From Azadirachta indica (Eukaryota > Streptophyta > Magnoliopsida > Sapindales > Meliaceae), in assembly GCA_022749755.1 (NCBI GenBank), contig CM040444.1:18025274-18089273 (forward strand): a stretch of 64,000 bases of DNA. Reading direction: 5' to 3'. Below, one piece after another: positions 47,891-58,968 of the stretch (within the stretch, counting starts at the first letter, position 1; each line of letters starts with the position of its first letter). The position numbers were made by a program, and so were the translations under genes. The notes beneath the pieces are model-generated. The model saw only the letters and a program-made list of their open reading frames with translations, was not told the DNA's origin and did not search any database.

Positions 47891-48481
47891 ATGACTACTC
47901 AAATCTCCATCCCTAGTTATAGTAATATTCCAGTTACATCAACAACAGATATGATTTCTTCAACTTAAGAGTATCCTCCTCTCTCCTATACTCAATCTAT
48001 TAAATCCGGGTCTTCTACCCAACCTGAGTCATCTACCCAGAAAAATATTTTGTCTTCTACACAAGTTCCTATTCAAAAATCCCAATATAAAACAAAATCC
48101 CAAGCACAGCATATCCAAGTTACCCCTTATGATAAACCAATCCAATTAAAAGACCTTTGCGCCCTTACCAATAGATTATTCCACCATGATTTTCAATTTA
48201 TTACAGATACCCCGCTCAAAATTAGAAGATTTTACGAATTTATCCTAGTAGATACAAAATCTGTAGAAATCAACCATCACCATAATCCAAAAGACTTTAA
48301 CCAAATCGCCTACTCCACCTGCAAAATTAAGAAGATCCTATCACCTAGAAAATTTCCTGTAACCTCCATATACTCAACTGTATCCTTTTCCGTACCATAC
48401 AAACCAGAAGGATACAATTATATTGATTATCAAAAGGCATGGTTTAATATGTTTTTCCTTATATCTTTTGACCATTCCTGA
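47891..48481 (+). pseudogene. Copy C: second viral gene downstream of RNase H, broken
   Basis: Starts with ATG at 47891, 18 bp after the polyprotein end. The N-terminal part is Ser/Thr/Gln-rich with SSTQ repeats; the C-terminal part has an aromatic, Trp/Phe-rich conserved block (YQKAWFNMFF). A second gene after RT-RNase H is a feature of florendovirus-like members of the family; its function is unknown. A TAA near 47967 and the stop at 48479-48481 break it. Confidence 0.65.
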
Positions 48482-48637
48482 TTTATCTAATTTGACTCAA
48501 ATCGTACAAACCTCACACCATCCTGGTTTCAAGAATGGTGGTTCTTTTTAGGACGCGAACCATCAATTTACCCACAATAAGTTATCCAAGAATCCTTTCC
48601 CTGGTTCGGGTATTAAATAAACAAGTTATCAATTTAA

Positions 48638-49240
48638 TTTGGGTCAAATTAAATAAACCAGGAATGGTCAAAAGATCTAAGAAAAAAACATATTAAACCA
48701 TGCCTTTTGATAATCAATATAATTGCATCATTCTGGTTTGTATGGTACAGAAAAGGATACAGTTGAGTATATAGAGGTTGCAGGAAATTCTCTAAGTGAT
48801 AGGATCTTCTTAATTTTACAGGTGGAGTAGGCGATTTGATTAAAGTCTTTTGGGTTATGGTGATAGTTGATTTCTACAGATTTTGTATCTATTAGGATAA
48901 ATTCGTAAAATTTTCTATTTTTGAGAGGAGTATCTGTAATAAATTGAAAATCAGGATGGAATAATCTATTGGTAAGGGCATAAAAGTCTTTTAATTGGAT
49001 TGGTTTATCATAAGGGTAACTTGGATATGCTGTGCTTGGGATTTTGTTTTATGTTGGGATTTTTGAATAAGAACTTGTGTAGAAGACAAAATATTTTTCT
49101 GGGTAGATGACTCAGGTTGGGTAGAAGACCCGGATTTAATAGCTTGAGTATAGGAGAGAGAATGATACTCTTGAGTTGAAGAAATCATACCTGTTGTTGA
49201 TGCAACTGGAATATTACCGTAACTAGGGATAGAGATTTAA
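48638..49240 (-). pseudogene. Copy A: second viral gene, broken and truncated
   Basis: The minus-strand equivalent of the plus-strand gene at 47891. Codon 4 is a stop, shared with copy B but not copy C. The SSTQ-rich block is open at 48991-49188, and the aromatic block is cut by the inversion junction at 48638. Confidence 0.65.
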
Positions 49241-49265
49241 GTAGTCATTGCATAATCGGACGGTT

Positions 49266-49661
49266 TCATACTTTTGCTGGACATTTTGGGTTTTCACTCT
49301 GTGTTTGAATTTCACTCTCTATCTTTTCTTGTAAAAACTCTCTCGTAACATAGTCTGGTAAAGAATTAGATTCTCTCTTTATATAGGAAATTTGAAAATT
49401 AAAGTTGGACAAAATTGTCTGCCATCTTGCAAATATTTGCTTAGAAACCAAATTTTTAACATCTTTTTCTAAAACCTCTTTTGCAGATTTGCAGTCAATA
49501 CGTAATAAAAAGCTTTTATTGAATAAGTCATATTGGAATTTCATAATACATAAAACAATTGATAAAATTTTCTTTTTAATTGTTGAATAATTTCTTTGAG
49601 CTCCTATCCAAACACCTGAATGGAATCTAACTATTAATTCTTTATCACTTCTATTAGTTTT
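49266..49661 (-). pseudogene. Copy A: RNase H domain
   Basis: C-terminal part of the viral replicase (LRIDCKSAKEVLEKDVKN and the PDYVTREFLQ terminus). Open after a stop codon at 49662-49664 that separates it from the upstream RT part. Confidence 0.8.
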
Positions 49662-50600
49662 TTATTTGAGTATTCCGCCATAACCTATGTCTGAAGCATC
49701 GGTTTCTACTATAAGGGTCGTATTAGGATGTGGAATAGACAAACATGGTAAAACTTTAAGCTTTTGTTTAAGAAGCTTAATTACTCTAGTATGTTCTTCA
49801 GTCCAATTAGGAGGACTTTTCCTTAATCTTTGATACAATGGTTTACAAAGTTGTCTAAGGTTTGGGAAAAAGTCTGCTACATAATTAAGTGATTCTAAAA
49901 ATCTTTGTAATTGAGTTTTTTTCCTAATTTCATCGGAATATTTCGAGGTAGATTCGATTGATCTATTAATAGGTTGAATAGTACCTTTATATATTTCATG
50001 GCCTAAAAATCTAATCTTGATTTGGAATAATTTCATTTTGGTAGCCGACACTACTAGACCATTCTTTTTGACCACATGTAAAATAAATTTAAATGTTTAA
50101 AATGTTGTTCTATTGAGTTGGAAAAGATAAGGACATCATCAATGTACACAATAGAAAAATGTGTGAAAGGGTTGAATATGTCATTTATAATATTTTGGAA
50201 TTCCGAAGGGGCATTATTGAGTCCAAATGGCATTACGTTCCACTCGTAATGGCCAAAAGGTACCGTAAAGGCTGTTTTGTACCTATCCTTTTCATCTATT
50301 TGAACTTGTCAAAATCCACTCTTCATATTGCATTTTGAAAATATTACACTATTGTATAATCTTTTGAGTAAATCTTTTTTATTAGGAATTGGATATCTAA
50401 TCCATTGCAGGACTTTATTTAAAGGTGTTTATAATTAATAACTAATCTAGGGACTTCTCTTTCTATTTCGGAATTTTTGTTAACATAAAAAGCTAGACAA
50501 CTCCAAGGAGACTTGAATTTCCTAATAAGTCCTTTATTGAGTAGGTCATTAATTTCTTTTTTACAATGTTCTAAAAGTTCATGATTCATTTGAATAGGAC
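49662..50600 (-). pseudogene. Copy A: reverse transcriptase, broken
   Basis: Contains the YIDDVLIF polymerase motif (about 50115-50140) and the FLGHEIYKGTIQP connection block typical of caulimovirids. Breaks seen: a stop at 50309-50311 near the start of the RT core, a 1-bp difference from copy B in the A run at 50080-50083 that shifts the frame, and the stop at 49662-49664. Not functional as written. Confidence 0.85.
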
Positions 50601-50805
50601 AGGCTTTTGTGGGAATTTGTTTTTCATTAAAGTGTTTTTCATATAGAAGTTGGACTATATGCTTTTTTCTTTCCCAAAAAGTATTGGGTAGGTCTGAGCA
50701 TATTTCTTTTTCTCAAAATGATTGAAGTTGTTGAACTCATGCTTGAATAGTAGGATTCCCTAATTGTTTTTCTACTTTGTCATATTGGATTTCTTTCTTC
50801 AAGGA

Positions 50806-51225
50806 TTAAATATGATTTCTCTTGTTGGACATAATATTAAGTTGTCGGCTAATAGAATTTTCTTGGAGTAAATTGATCTCTTTTTGATTAATAGGAGATA
50901 AGAAATAAAAGGTAAATTGTTTGCCTAACACGTGAGTATGGATTCCTTTGTCATCTACAGTAAAGGGGTATATCTGGGTCAAAAATGGAGTACCTAAAAT
51001 GATGTTTTGGCTAAAATTTTTGACTAAAGTAAAATTATTTTTTAAAACAATAATTATTATTACAAATTCTTGCATTTGATAATTTATACCTAACGTTAAA
51101 ACTTGAACCATTTGCACCATGTAATTTTTCACTAGTTTTTTCATAAAATTGTGTTGGTATTATTCCTTCTCTAATACAATTTTGATCAGCACCGGAGTCA
51201 ACTAATGCTGTGGTTTCTAAGTAGA
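50806..51225 (-). pseudogene. Copy A: aspartic protease region
   Basis: A retropepsin-like active-site motif, ALVDSGADQNC, is encoded near 51185-51220. The downstream ILGTPFLTQIYPF block (in the frame 50806-51144) matches the C-terminal part of viral aspartic proteases. The two parts are in different frames. It would process the viral polyprotein. Confidence 0.7.
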
Positions 51226-51420
51226 AACTGTTTCCTATATGGAGTGATATGTGGATGTACCATTTGTGAAAATTAATCTTGCTAACAAGTTGAATAAACG
51301 TGTCATCAGGGTTATTATTGAAATCTAATTCTATAGAATTGTAGGGTTGAATAATTTCTTTTTGTCTTCTAGTGGAGCTTTCTAGTAACTCTATAACTCT
51401 ATTCTAATATTATTTTGTAA

Positions 51421-51960
51421 TTATTGTAATTGTTGCTCTTGGACTTTTTGTTCTAATTCCTTAAGTTGTTTTTTAAGTAATTTAACTTCTTGTTGTAATT
51501 CTCCTGTAATAACTTGTTTAAAAAGACTTTGAGTAGGATATTTATCAAAATTTTTTATTAAGACTAAATGATTCTGGAGTACTAAGGTGTTGTTCTTGAG
51601 TAAGGATATCTTTGAGTTTAAGCAAGTATTCTCTTTTGACATCGGGATCTTCTATTTTATCTATAATATGTAAAAAAAATTGTTTATCCTATTTTCTACT
51701 TAACATCATATTTAGTGATTGACAGTGGCATATTCCTTCGCTACAACTACAGTCTTGAATACTACTTGTGTCACTAGAATTATCTATTTCTTGAATAGCT
51801 TCAGAAGAATTTGATTGACTATTAGAATTTTCGTTAAGAAGAAGTTGGCTAAATTTTTGTCTAAAATCCTCATCATCTTTGAATATTTCATTAATCCTAT
51901 TTCTTGTTCTACAGTTAGTGGACGTATGGGCCTGATTTCTTACATGTCCAACAAACTATG
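51421..51960 (-). pseudogene. Copy A: coiled-coil and zinc-knuckle part of the capsid region
   Basis: A coiled-coil-like segment (Leu/Gln/Lys-rich, 51421-51642) lies downstream of a degenerate CCHC nucleic-acid-binding knuckle at about 51905-51960. In copy A an extra base near 51927-51930 and substitutions disrupt the knuckle compared with copy B. Such a knuckle marks the C-terminus of caulimovirid coat proteins. Confidence 0.65.
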
Positions 51961-52311
51961 GGTTTTTTACTATGTTTGGGCTTATTACGTTTTTTATTTT
52001 TTTTGTAATAAGGTTCATTAAACTGGGCTTTTTTATTATGTTTTGGAGGATAAGTAACAATTTTGGGCTTATGTGGTTTCCTACGGGATGGGGCTGTGAG
52101 ATTGTCATAATCATATTGAGCGCAAAAGTTTCCTACGGTTTGTTTAAAAGAATATTTCTCACTATTTTTCTTATCTTTTTGTTCTTGACATAAGGTTAAG
52201 CCTTCTTTCTTAACGAATGCAATAGGTTGACTATAAATAATAGTGTCTCAAGGGATTGAACTTCCTCCGGTAATTTCTACTAATTTTTTGAGTACTCTAT
52301 TTGAGAAGAAT

Positions 52312-53211
52312 TTAGGTAATCCTGCAATAAATCTTTCTTTCCACGAAAAGGGCATTACAGTCTTGTCGTTGGAATATATGTGTAACAAAAGCATCTTTAT
52401 ACCATCTAAAGTCACCTAAAGTTAGAGACCTAAGATTTATAAGCACTAATTTTGAACTCTGAAGTTCTTCCTGAGGATTGCCTATGAAATGCATAGCTAT
52501 CGTATGAATGAGTACTTTTACAGCATTTTGAGTTTCTTTGATCTCTTGAAATCCTTGATCATCTTCTATTATGAGTTGTTCTACGTGATTGAGTATACTT
52601 TGTTGAGTAGTTGTATTAAGACTATTATCCCACCAATACCTAAGGGATCTTGTAAATCCTGCTACTATTAATTTAGCGGCTTGATGGTCAGTGTCTTTTA
52701 CAGCTTTATAAGCTATTGCAGCCATTCCTATTTCTTGGAGTACATTCACAATTTCATATTCGGATCTACCATCTATATTCCATTCATAGATAGCTTCACC
52801 GGGGTGTTGAGTAGTAACATACTTAGCGCGTTCTTCGTATTGAATATCTGGTGGAGTAAGTGTAGGATAATAATTTCTAGTTAATGCATTTTTCCAATTA
52901 TTGGGTTGTCTAGTTTTTCTTTGTAACCTATTAATTTCTAAAGGTTCACTATCCTCATCTTGATTCTGAGTTTGACTATTTAAAGTTTCATTTATGGTAT
53001 TAGCGTTGGAAGGTTCTGGTAAAGTCGATAATTTTTTATTAATTTGATCTAAAAGGTCAATTTTGGGAAAAGGAGTAATCTCTTTGTCTTTTTGCGGTAA
53101 TGGTTGAGGTTTGAATAGAGGTGAGGTCACACTAAAAGGAAAACTAGAACTAAGGGTAGTTTGGTCTATTTTATCTTCTACATAACTAACTTGTTTAGAA
53201 ACAGTGTGCAA
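52312..53211 (-). pseudogene. Copy A: coat protein core
   Basis: A 299-codon open segment. Its N-terminal half is a Pro/Gln/Asn-rich linker with many acidic residues; its C-terminal half carries the conserved capsid block with YWWDN and TLGDFRWYKD. The frame ends at 52312 by frameshift relative to the continuing homology, so the capsid gene is broken. Confidence 0.75.
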
Positions 53212-53997
53212 TATTTGACTTTGATAATTATTCTGTTCATAGAATTTTCTAATGTCTCCTAAAGTGGAAGGTTCAGTGTTTGATCTATCATCAGCTAATT
53301 TGAACGGTGATGCTGGAATACGACTACCTGAAATATTAAGTTGGAGAGATTCTAAGGGTGGATGTACGGATTGAATAATGCCATGATTTTTTGTTTTTCA
53401 TTTTCTAAGATGGCTAGTGTGGACGTCTAGATTTGATTTTCTAAAAGGGTATATTATTTTATTATTAAAGGAGTACATTTCAAACCACGTGAAAAATGGA
53501 ATATTTGTCTTCATCCTATTCATGTCTTCATACCAAGCTGTCCTAATAATGGCTTGTTACTCTAAGTCAAAATTGGCTAAAAACCACGTTTTCTTTTCCT
53601 TATTTAATGGTGAGCTAAAGTCTTGTCTAAGGAAATTTTTGTCTATTTCCCAATTTTTATTAATTATTGTGTTAATAGTTTGAAAATCAGAAAATGTTGG
53701 AGATTCCGGCCTATGCACTGGTTCGGCTATTGGAGTAGTATGTTGAACGGAACTTTGAGTATCTAAATCTTCGATTTTAGTAGTTTGAACTCTAGAGGTG
53801 TTAGGAATGGAAAATGATGATCTGGCGGCCTGAAAATCTGAATAACTAGTTGGTGGTTTAGGTTGTCTAAAAGAATTAAATCTAAGAAGGATTTTACTGT
53901 CGTTGGTTTCTAGTACTTGAGGAATTTCTTTTTGAGCTAAATTCCTAGGGACTTGTGGCTGATCTATTTTCCAGTTTTCTGAAATACTAATTTCATC

Positions 53998-54714
53998 TCA
54001 TTTGAGTAATTTTGGAGTAAAAGAATCTATTGGAATTTCTTCGTCTTCTATTTGAATATTTAGAATGGATGTTTCTCCTCTATTGTTTTGTAGTAAGCCT
54101 CTAGGGTTAAATTGGAAAGTAATTTGCTTAAAATAAATTCTATAAAGTAACATATATCCTTGCCTATGGGGTTGGAATTTTATTTCTGAAATATGGATAT
54201 TGAGTATTAAAGTATCTAAAATGGTCGGATCATGCAAACTAACTTGGAAATTTGGGGCACAATTGAATTAAATAGCTCCATTGCAGAGGTTTGTCTTAAC
54301 TACGCTTAGAAGGGAATCTTGGAACTTGAGTAATATTTTATCTCTAAGGAGTACTAAAATTGGAGAATCTAATCCTTTTCTAGCTAGAGGCTTGATTGCT
54401 ATTTGAATAAGTTCAAAATGGATATAATTAAAACCTTATTCTTTATATTTATTAAGTGCAGTAGAATTGAGTAACCTAATTTTTTCGAATTCATTTTGTA
54501 ACGATAAAATTTCTTCGTGTTCTTTAATGGAAAATGCAGTCCTAAAATCAAATTTTCCTATATCATAAATAATATTGAGTGGAATAGTGGGTAACCTATT
54601 TTTAGATAAATATTCATTAACATTACTAATTTTACTCATGATTTGTTTAGAACTAATGGTCTTCGAGGGTTCTTTAGACTTAGAACCAAATAACTTTCTA
54701 ATTGAAGAAGCCAT
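53998..54714 (-). pseudogene. Copy A: movement protein, broken
   Basis: N-terminus MASSIRKLFGSKSKE at 54714. IPLNIIYDIGKFDFR and a later frame at 53998-54237 match the 30K-type movement protein of Caulimoviridae, which modifies plasmodesmata. A stop at 54436 and further stops divide it. The presence of a movement protein is strong evidence for a pararetrovirus rather than a retrotransposon. Copy B lacks this part because it is truncated. Confidence 0.75.
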
Positions 54715-54971
54715 AATTAAAACTATTGCAAACAAATAATTTAAAACACATAAATATTAAATACAAAGAGAGCTAGGGGAACACCTTCGGATCAAACGCT
54801 GGACTTATAACCTCACTTCCTCGTAGGATCTTACTGCCACTCGCGACCTGACTTGCCAAACCTACAAACAACTTTACATTGCTCCCTCTCTATACTTAGG
54901 ATGTTCTGTATTTTAAACTATTTATCTAACAATTGTTTTTATTAAAACTTCACCAATTTCGAAAACACTTG

Positions 54972-54983
54972 GCTCTGATACCA
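54972..54983 (-). promoter_or_regulatory. tRNA-Met primer-binding site of copy A
   Basis: The minus strand reads TGGTATCAGAGC, complementary to the 3' end of initiator tRNA-Met, the primer of Caulimoviridae reverse transcription. It lies 258 bp before the movement-protein ATG and about 310 bp downstream of the TATA box, the expected order in the viral leader. Confidence 0.88.
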
Positions 54984-55195
54984 AATTAGTTCAGGAAGAG
55001 ATCGAGACTAGAGAGTTGATGAGTAAAATGATTGTGAATTAATTTGAAAATAATAAGTTGGAAAATTGTTGATGATTTGAAATAAGGATTAATTTTGGAA
55101 AATAAAATTTGAAATTACATGTTTAAGAATTGGAATATTAAATTGGAAATTGTATGATCAAAATAAGAACAAATAGTTTTTGAAAATGGAAATAT

Positions 55196-55201
55196 TTTAT
55201 T
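55196..55201 (-). terminator. Viral polyadenylation signal
   Basis: The minus strand reads AATAAA about 90 bp downstream of the TATA box. In plant pararetroviruses the polyadenylation signal lies just after the transcription start, giving terminally redundant RNA. The spacing here fits that arrangement. Confidence 0.7.
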
Positions 55202-55290
55202 GATCGTGGGAGAATATTACAAAAGAGAGTTTTGCACTAAGTGTTTTCTCTCTTTTGTTCGCCTCCTCGGGTAAGGAAACGATTTTCTAA

Positions 55291-55513
55291 TTTATAGGTA
55301 AAATTGAAAAACTCTTACAATATTGAATAATACAATTATTGAATACAACAAAATTAACTAAAAGAAAAGAAAGATTCTTATTGTCGGTCACATGTCTTTG
55401 TCTTGAATAGTTGTCCTTGAGAATGCTTGATGTCGGTCGGTCACATGATAAATAAGTCTTGCAAAATTGTCCTTGAATATTCTTGAATAATTGTCCTTGC
55501 TGTCGGCCACGTG
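55291..55513 (-). promoter_or_regulatory. Viral genomic-RNA promoter with repeated G/E-box plus CCGAC motifs
   Basis: TATA box TATAAA on the minus strand at 55291-55296. Upstream of it (higher coordinates) are three related motifs, in plus-strand view TGTCGGTCACATG at 55382-55394, TGTCGGTCGGTCACATG at 55431-55447 and TGTCGGCCACGTG at 55501-55513. On the transcribed orientation each is CAYGTG followed by RCCGAC: an E-box or G-box joined to the DRE/CRT core. TTGTCCTTG is also repeated between them. The arrangement is seen directly; activity and stress response are inferred. Confidence 0.6.
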
Positions 55514-55559
55514 CTAAATGTGCCTTTATCTGGATTTGAATAATTACAGATCAAATGGG

Positions 55560-56750
55560 TCTTGAGAGAATGGCCCGCCATATGGGTCATCTGTCAGTGG
55601 TTGAGTAAATCTTGTTGAAGATTCTTGGGTGTCATTATTTTCTTTTTCTTCCATTTTCTTGATTATTTCATCGAACATTTTGGCATAGTATTGTCTTTTA
55701 TTCTTCGAAAGGATGCTTGAGCTGGCCTTGTCAGAAGGAGTAGAAGTCCTTTTTGGAGGCGGAGAACAGACTTCTTTGACAGCTTTTACAATCGTCTTTT
55801 CTGACTTTAGCCATTGAATAAGTGCTGAAGGAGTGATTTTGTTTAAGTCATATTTGTCCCACCATTTGATTTTGAATTCTCTTAATAAAGATAGATTATA
55901 TTCTGGATAAAATCATTCTACTGTAAAATTCCATGGAAGGATCCATGGTATTGAGAATTTAATATGGAAATTGAGTTCAACAAAAAATGGTTGATTAGTT
56001 TTTGGGATATTTTTATTGAACTAGGGAAAGGATTCTTGGATAACTTGTTGTGGGTAAATTAATGGTTCGGGTCCTAAAAAGAACCACCATTCTTGAAACC
56101 AGGATGGTGTGAGGTTTGCACAATTTGGGTCAAATTGAATAAATCAGGAATGGTCAAAAGATCTAAGGAAAAACATATTAAACCATGCCTTTTGATAATC
56201 AATATAATTGCATCCTTCTGGTTTGTATGGTACGGAAAAGGATACAGTTGAGTATATCGAGGTTGTAGGAAATTCTCTAGGTGATAGGATCTTCTTAATT
56301 TTACAGGTGAAGTAGGCGATTTGGTTAAAGTCTTTTGGGTTATGGTGATAGTTGATTTCTACAGATTTTGTATCTATTAGGATAAATTCGTAAAATTTTC
56401 TATTTTTGAGAGGAGTATCTGTAATAAATTGAAAATCAGGATGGAATAATCTATTGGTAAGGGCATAAAAGTCTTTTAATTGGATTGGTTTATCATAGGG
56501 GTAACTTGGATATGCTGTGCTTGGGATTTTGTTTTATGTTGGGATTTTTGAATAAGAACTTGTGTAGAAGACAAAATATTTTTCTGGGTAGATGACTCAG
56601 GTTGGGTAGAAGACCTGGATTTAATAGCTTGAGTATAGGAGAGAGAATGATACTCTTGAGTTGAAGAAATCATACCTGTTGTTGATGCAACTGGAATATT
56701 ACCGTAACTAGGGATAGAGATTTAAGTAGTCATTGCATAATCGGACGGTT
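55560..56750 (-). pseudogene. Copy B: second viral gene, broken
   Basis: Longest representative of the gene downstream of RNase H, with the SSTQ block (56476-56673), the aromatic Trp-rich block near 56020-56220 and a Lys/Glu-rich C-terminus ending around 55560. Codon 4 is TAA, as in copy A, and further stops occur. Function unknown. Confidence 0.65.
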
Positions 56751-57812
56751 TCATACTTTTGCTGGACATTTTGGGTTTTCACTCTGTGTTTGAATTTCAC
56801 TCTCTATCTTTTCTTGTAAAAACTCTCTCGTAACATAGTCTGGTAAAGAATTAGATTCTCTCTTTATATAGGAAATTTGAAAATTAAAGTTGGACAAAAT
56901 TGCCTGCCATCTTGCAAATATTTGCTTAGAAACCAAATTTTTAACATCTTTTTCTAAAACCTCTTTTGCAGATTTGCAGTCAATACGTAATAAAAAGCTT
57001 TTATTGAATAAGTCATATTGGAATTTCATAATACATAAAACAATTGATAAAATTTCCTTTTTAATTGTTGAATAATTTCTTTGGGCTCCTATCCAAACAC
57101 CTGAATGGAATCTAACTATTAATTTTTTATCACTTCTATTAGTTTTTTGTTTGAGTATTCCGTTATAACCTATGTCTGAAGCATCGGTTTCTACTATAAG
57201 GGTCGTACTAGGATCTGGAATAGACAAACATGGTAAAACCTTAACCTTTTGTTTAAGAAGCTTAATTACTCTAGTATGTTCTTTAGTCCAATTAGGAGGA
57301 CTTTTTCTTAATTTTTGATACAATGGTTCACAAAGTTGTTTAAGGTTTGAGAAAAAGTCTGCTACATAATTAAGTGATCCTAAAAATCTTTGTAATTGAG
57401 TTTTTTCCCTAATTTTATCTGGAAATTTCGAGGCAAATTCCATTGATCTATTAATAGGTTGAATAGTACCTTTATATATTTCATGGCCTAAAAATCTAAT
57501 TTTGGTTTGGAATAATTTCATTTTGGTGGCCGACACTACTAGACCATTCTTTTTGACCACATGTAAAAATAAATTTAAATGTTTAAAATATTGTTCTATT
57601 GAGTTGGAAAAGATAAGGACATCATCAATGTACACAATAGAAAAATGTGTGAAAGGGTTGAATATGTCATTCATAATATTTTGAAATTCCGAAGGGGCAT
57701 TTTTGAGTCCAAATGGCATTACGTTCCATTCATAATGGCCAAAAGGTATCATAAAGGTTGTTTTGTACCTATCCTTTTCGTCTATTTGGACTTGCCAAAA
57801 TCCACTCTTCAT
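56751..57812 (-). CDS. Copy B: reverse transcriptase-RNase H segment, open for 353 codons
   Basis: The best-preserved viral coding segment. It contains the RT core (GFWQVQIDEKDRYKT near the start, YIDDVLIF near 57614-57640), the FLGHEIYKGTIQP connection and the RNase H domain to its natural end at 56751. The segment begins partway into RT. The preceding part (57888-58073, with PAFYVNKNSEIERV) is in another frame, so the whole polyprotein is still broken. It uses the same AT-rich codons as the rest of the array. Confidence 0.88.
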   Translation of the reverse strand: MKSGFWQVQIDEKDRYKTTFMIPFGHYEWNVMPFGLKNAPSEFQNIMNDIFNPFTHFSIVYIDDVLIFSNSIEQYFKHLNLFLHVVKKNGLVVSATKMKLFQTKIRFLGHEIYKGTIQPINRSMEFASKFPDKIREKTQLQRFLGSLNYVADFFSNLKQLCEPLYQKLRKSPPNWTKEHTRVIKLLKQKVKVLPCLSIPDPSTTLIVETDASDIGYNGILKQKTNRSDKKLIVRFHSGVWIGAQRNYSTIKKEILSIVLCIMKFQYDLFNKSFLLRIDCKSAKEVLEKDVKNLVSKQIFARWQAILSNFNFQISYIKRESNSLPDYVTREFLQEKIESEIQTQSENPKCPAKV

Positions 57813-58399
57813 ATCGAATTTTGAAAATATTACACTATTGTATAATCTTTTGAGTAAATCTTTTTTATTAGGAATTAGATATCTAATTCATTGCAGGACT
57901 TTATTTAAAGGTTTGTAATTAATAACTATTATAGGGACTACTCTTTCTATTTCGGAATTTTTGTTAACATAAAAAGCTGGACAACTCCAAGGAAACTTAG
58001 ATTTCCTAATAAATCCTTTATTGAGTAGGTCATTAATTTCTTTTTTACAATGTTCTAAAAGTTCATGATTCATTTGAATAGGACGGGTTTTTGTAGGAAT
58101 TTGTTTTTCATTAAAATGTTTTTCATATGGAAGTTGGACTATATGCTTTTTTCTTTCCCAAAAAGCATTGGGTAGGTCCGAGCATATTTTTTTTTTTCTA
58201 AAAATGATTGAAGTTGTTGAACTTGTGCTTGAATAGTAGGATTCCCTAATTATTTTTTTACTTTGTCATACTGGATTTCTTTCTGCAAGGATTGGATATG
58301 ATTCATTTTGTTGGATATAATATTAAGTTGTCGGGTAATAGAATTTTTTTAGAGTAAATTGATCTCTTTTTGACTAATAGAAGACAAGAAATGAAAGGT

Positions 58400-58720
58400 A
58401 ATTTGTTTGCCTAATACGTGAGTATGAATTCCTTTGTCTATCTACAGTAAAGGGATATATCTAGGTCAAAAATGGAGTACCTAAAATGATGTTTTGGCTA
58501 AAATTTTTGACTAAAGTAAAATTATTCTTAAAACAATAATTATTATTACAAATTCTTGCATTTGATAATTTATACCTAACGTTAAGACTTGAACCATTTG
58601 CACCATGTAATTTTTTACTAGTTTTTTTATAAAATGTGTGTTGGTATTATTCCTTCTCTAATACAATTTTGATGAGCACCAGAGTCAACTAATGCTGTGG
58701 TTTCTAAGTGGAAACCGTTT
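58400..58720 (-). pseudogene. Copy B: aspartic protease region, broken
   Basis: Counterpart of the copy A protease. The ALVDSGA motif is readable near 58675-58700. Frameshifts follow, so no long frame remains. Confidence 0.6.
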
Positions 58721-58968
58721 CCTATATGGAGTGATATGTGGATGTATTATTTTTGAAAATTAATCTTACTAACAAGTTGAATAAACGTGTCACCAGAGTT
58801 ATTATTGGAATCTAATTCTATAGAATTGTGGGGTTGAATAATTTCTTTTTGTTTTCTAGTGGAGCTTTCTATTAACTCTATTCTAATATTATTCTGTAAT
58901 TGTTGTAATTGTTGCTCTTGGACTTTTTGTTCTAATTCCTTAAATTGTTTTTTAAGTAATTTAATTTC

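Larger units (their letters stand above)
47423..48607 (+). mobile_element. Endogenous pararetrovirus fragment (copy C), inverted
   Basis: A plus-strand piece of the same Caulimoviridae family as the minus-strand array next to it. It begins inside the reverse transcriptase-RNase H region at the gap edge (VETDASDIGYG), continues through the RNase H end (to 47873) and the downstream second gene, and stops at 48607. A 30-bp unrelated filler (48608-48637) separates it from the oppositely oriented copy A, so C and A form a large inverted repeat of about 1 kb per arm. Confidence 0.88.
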
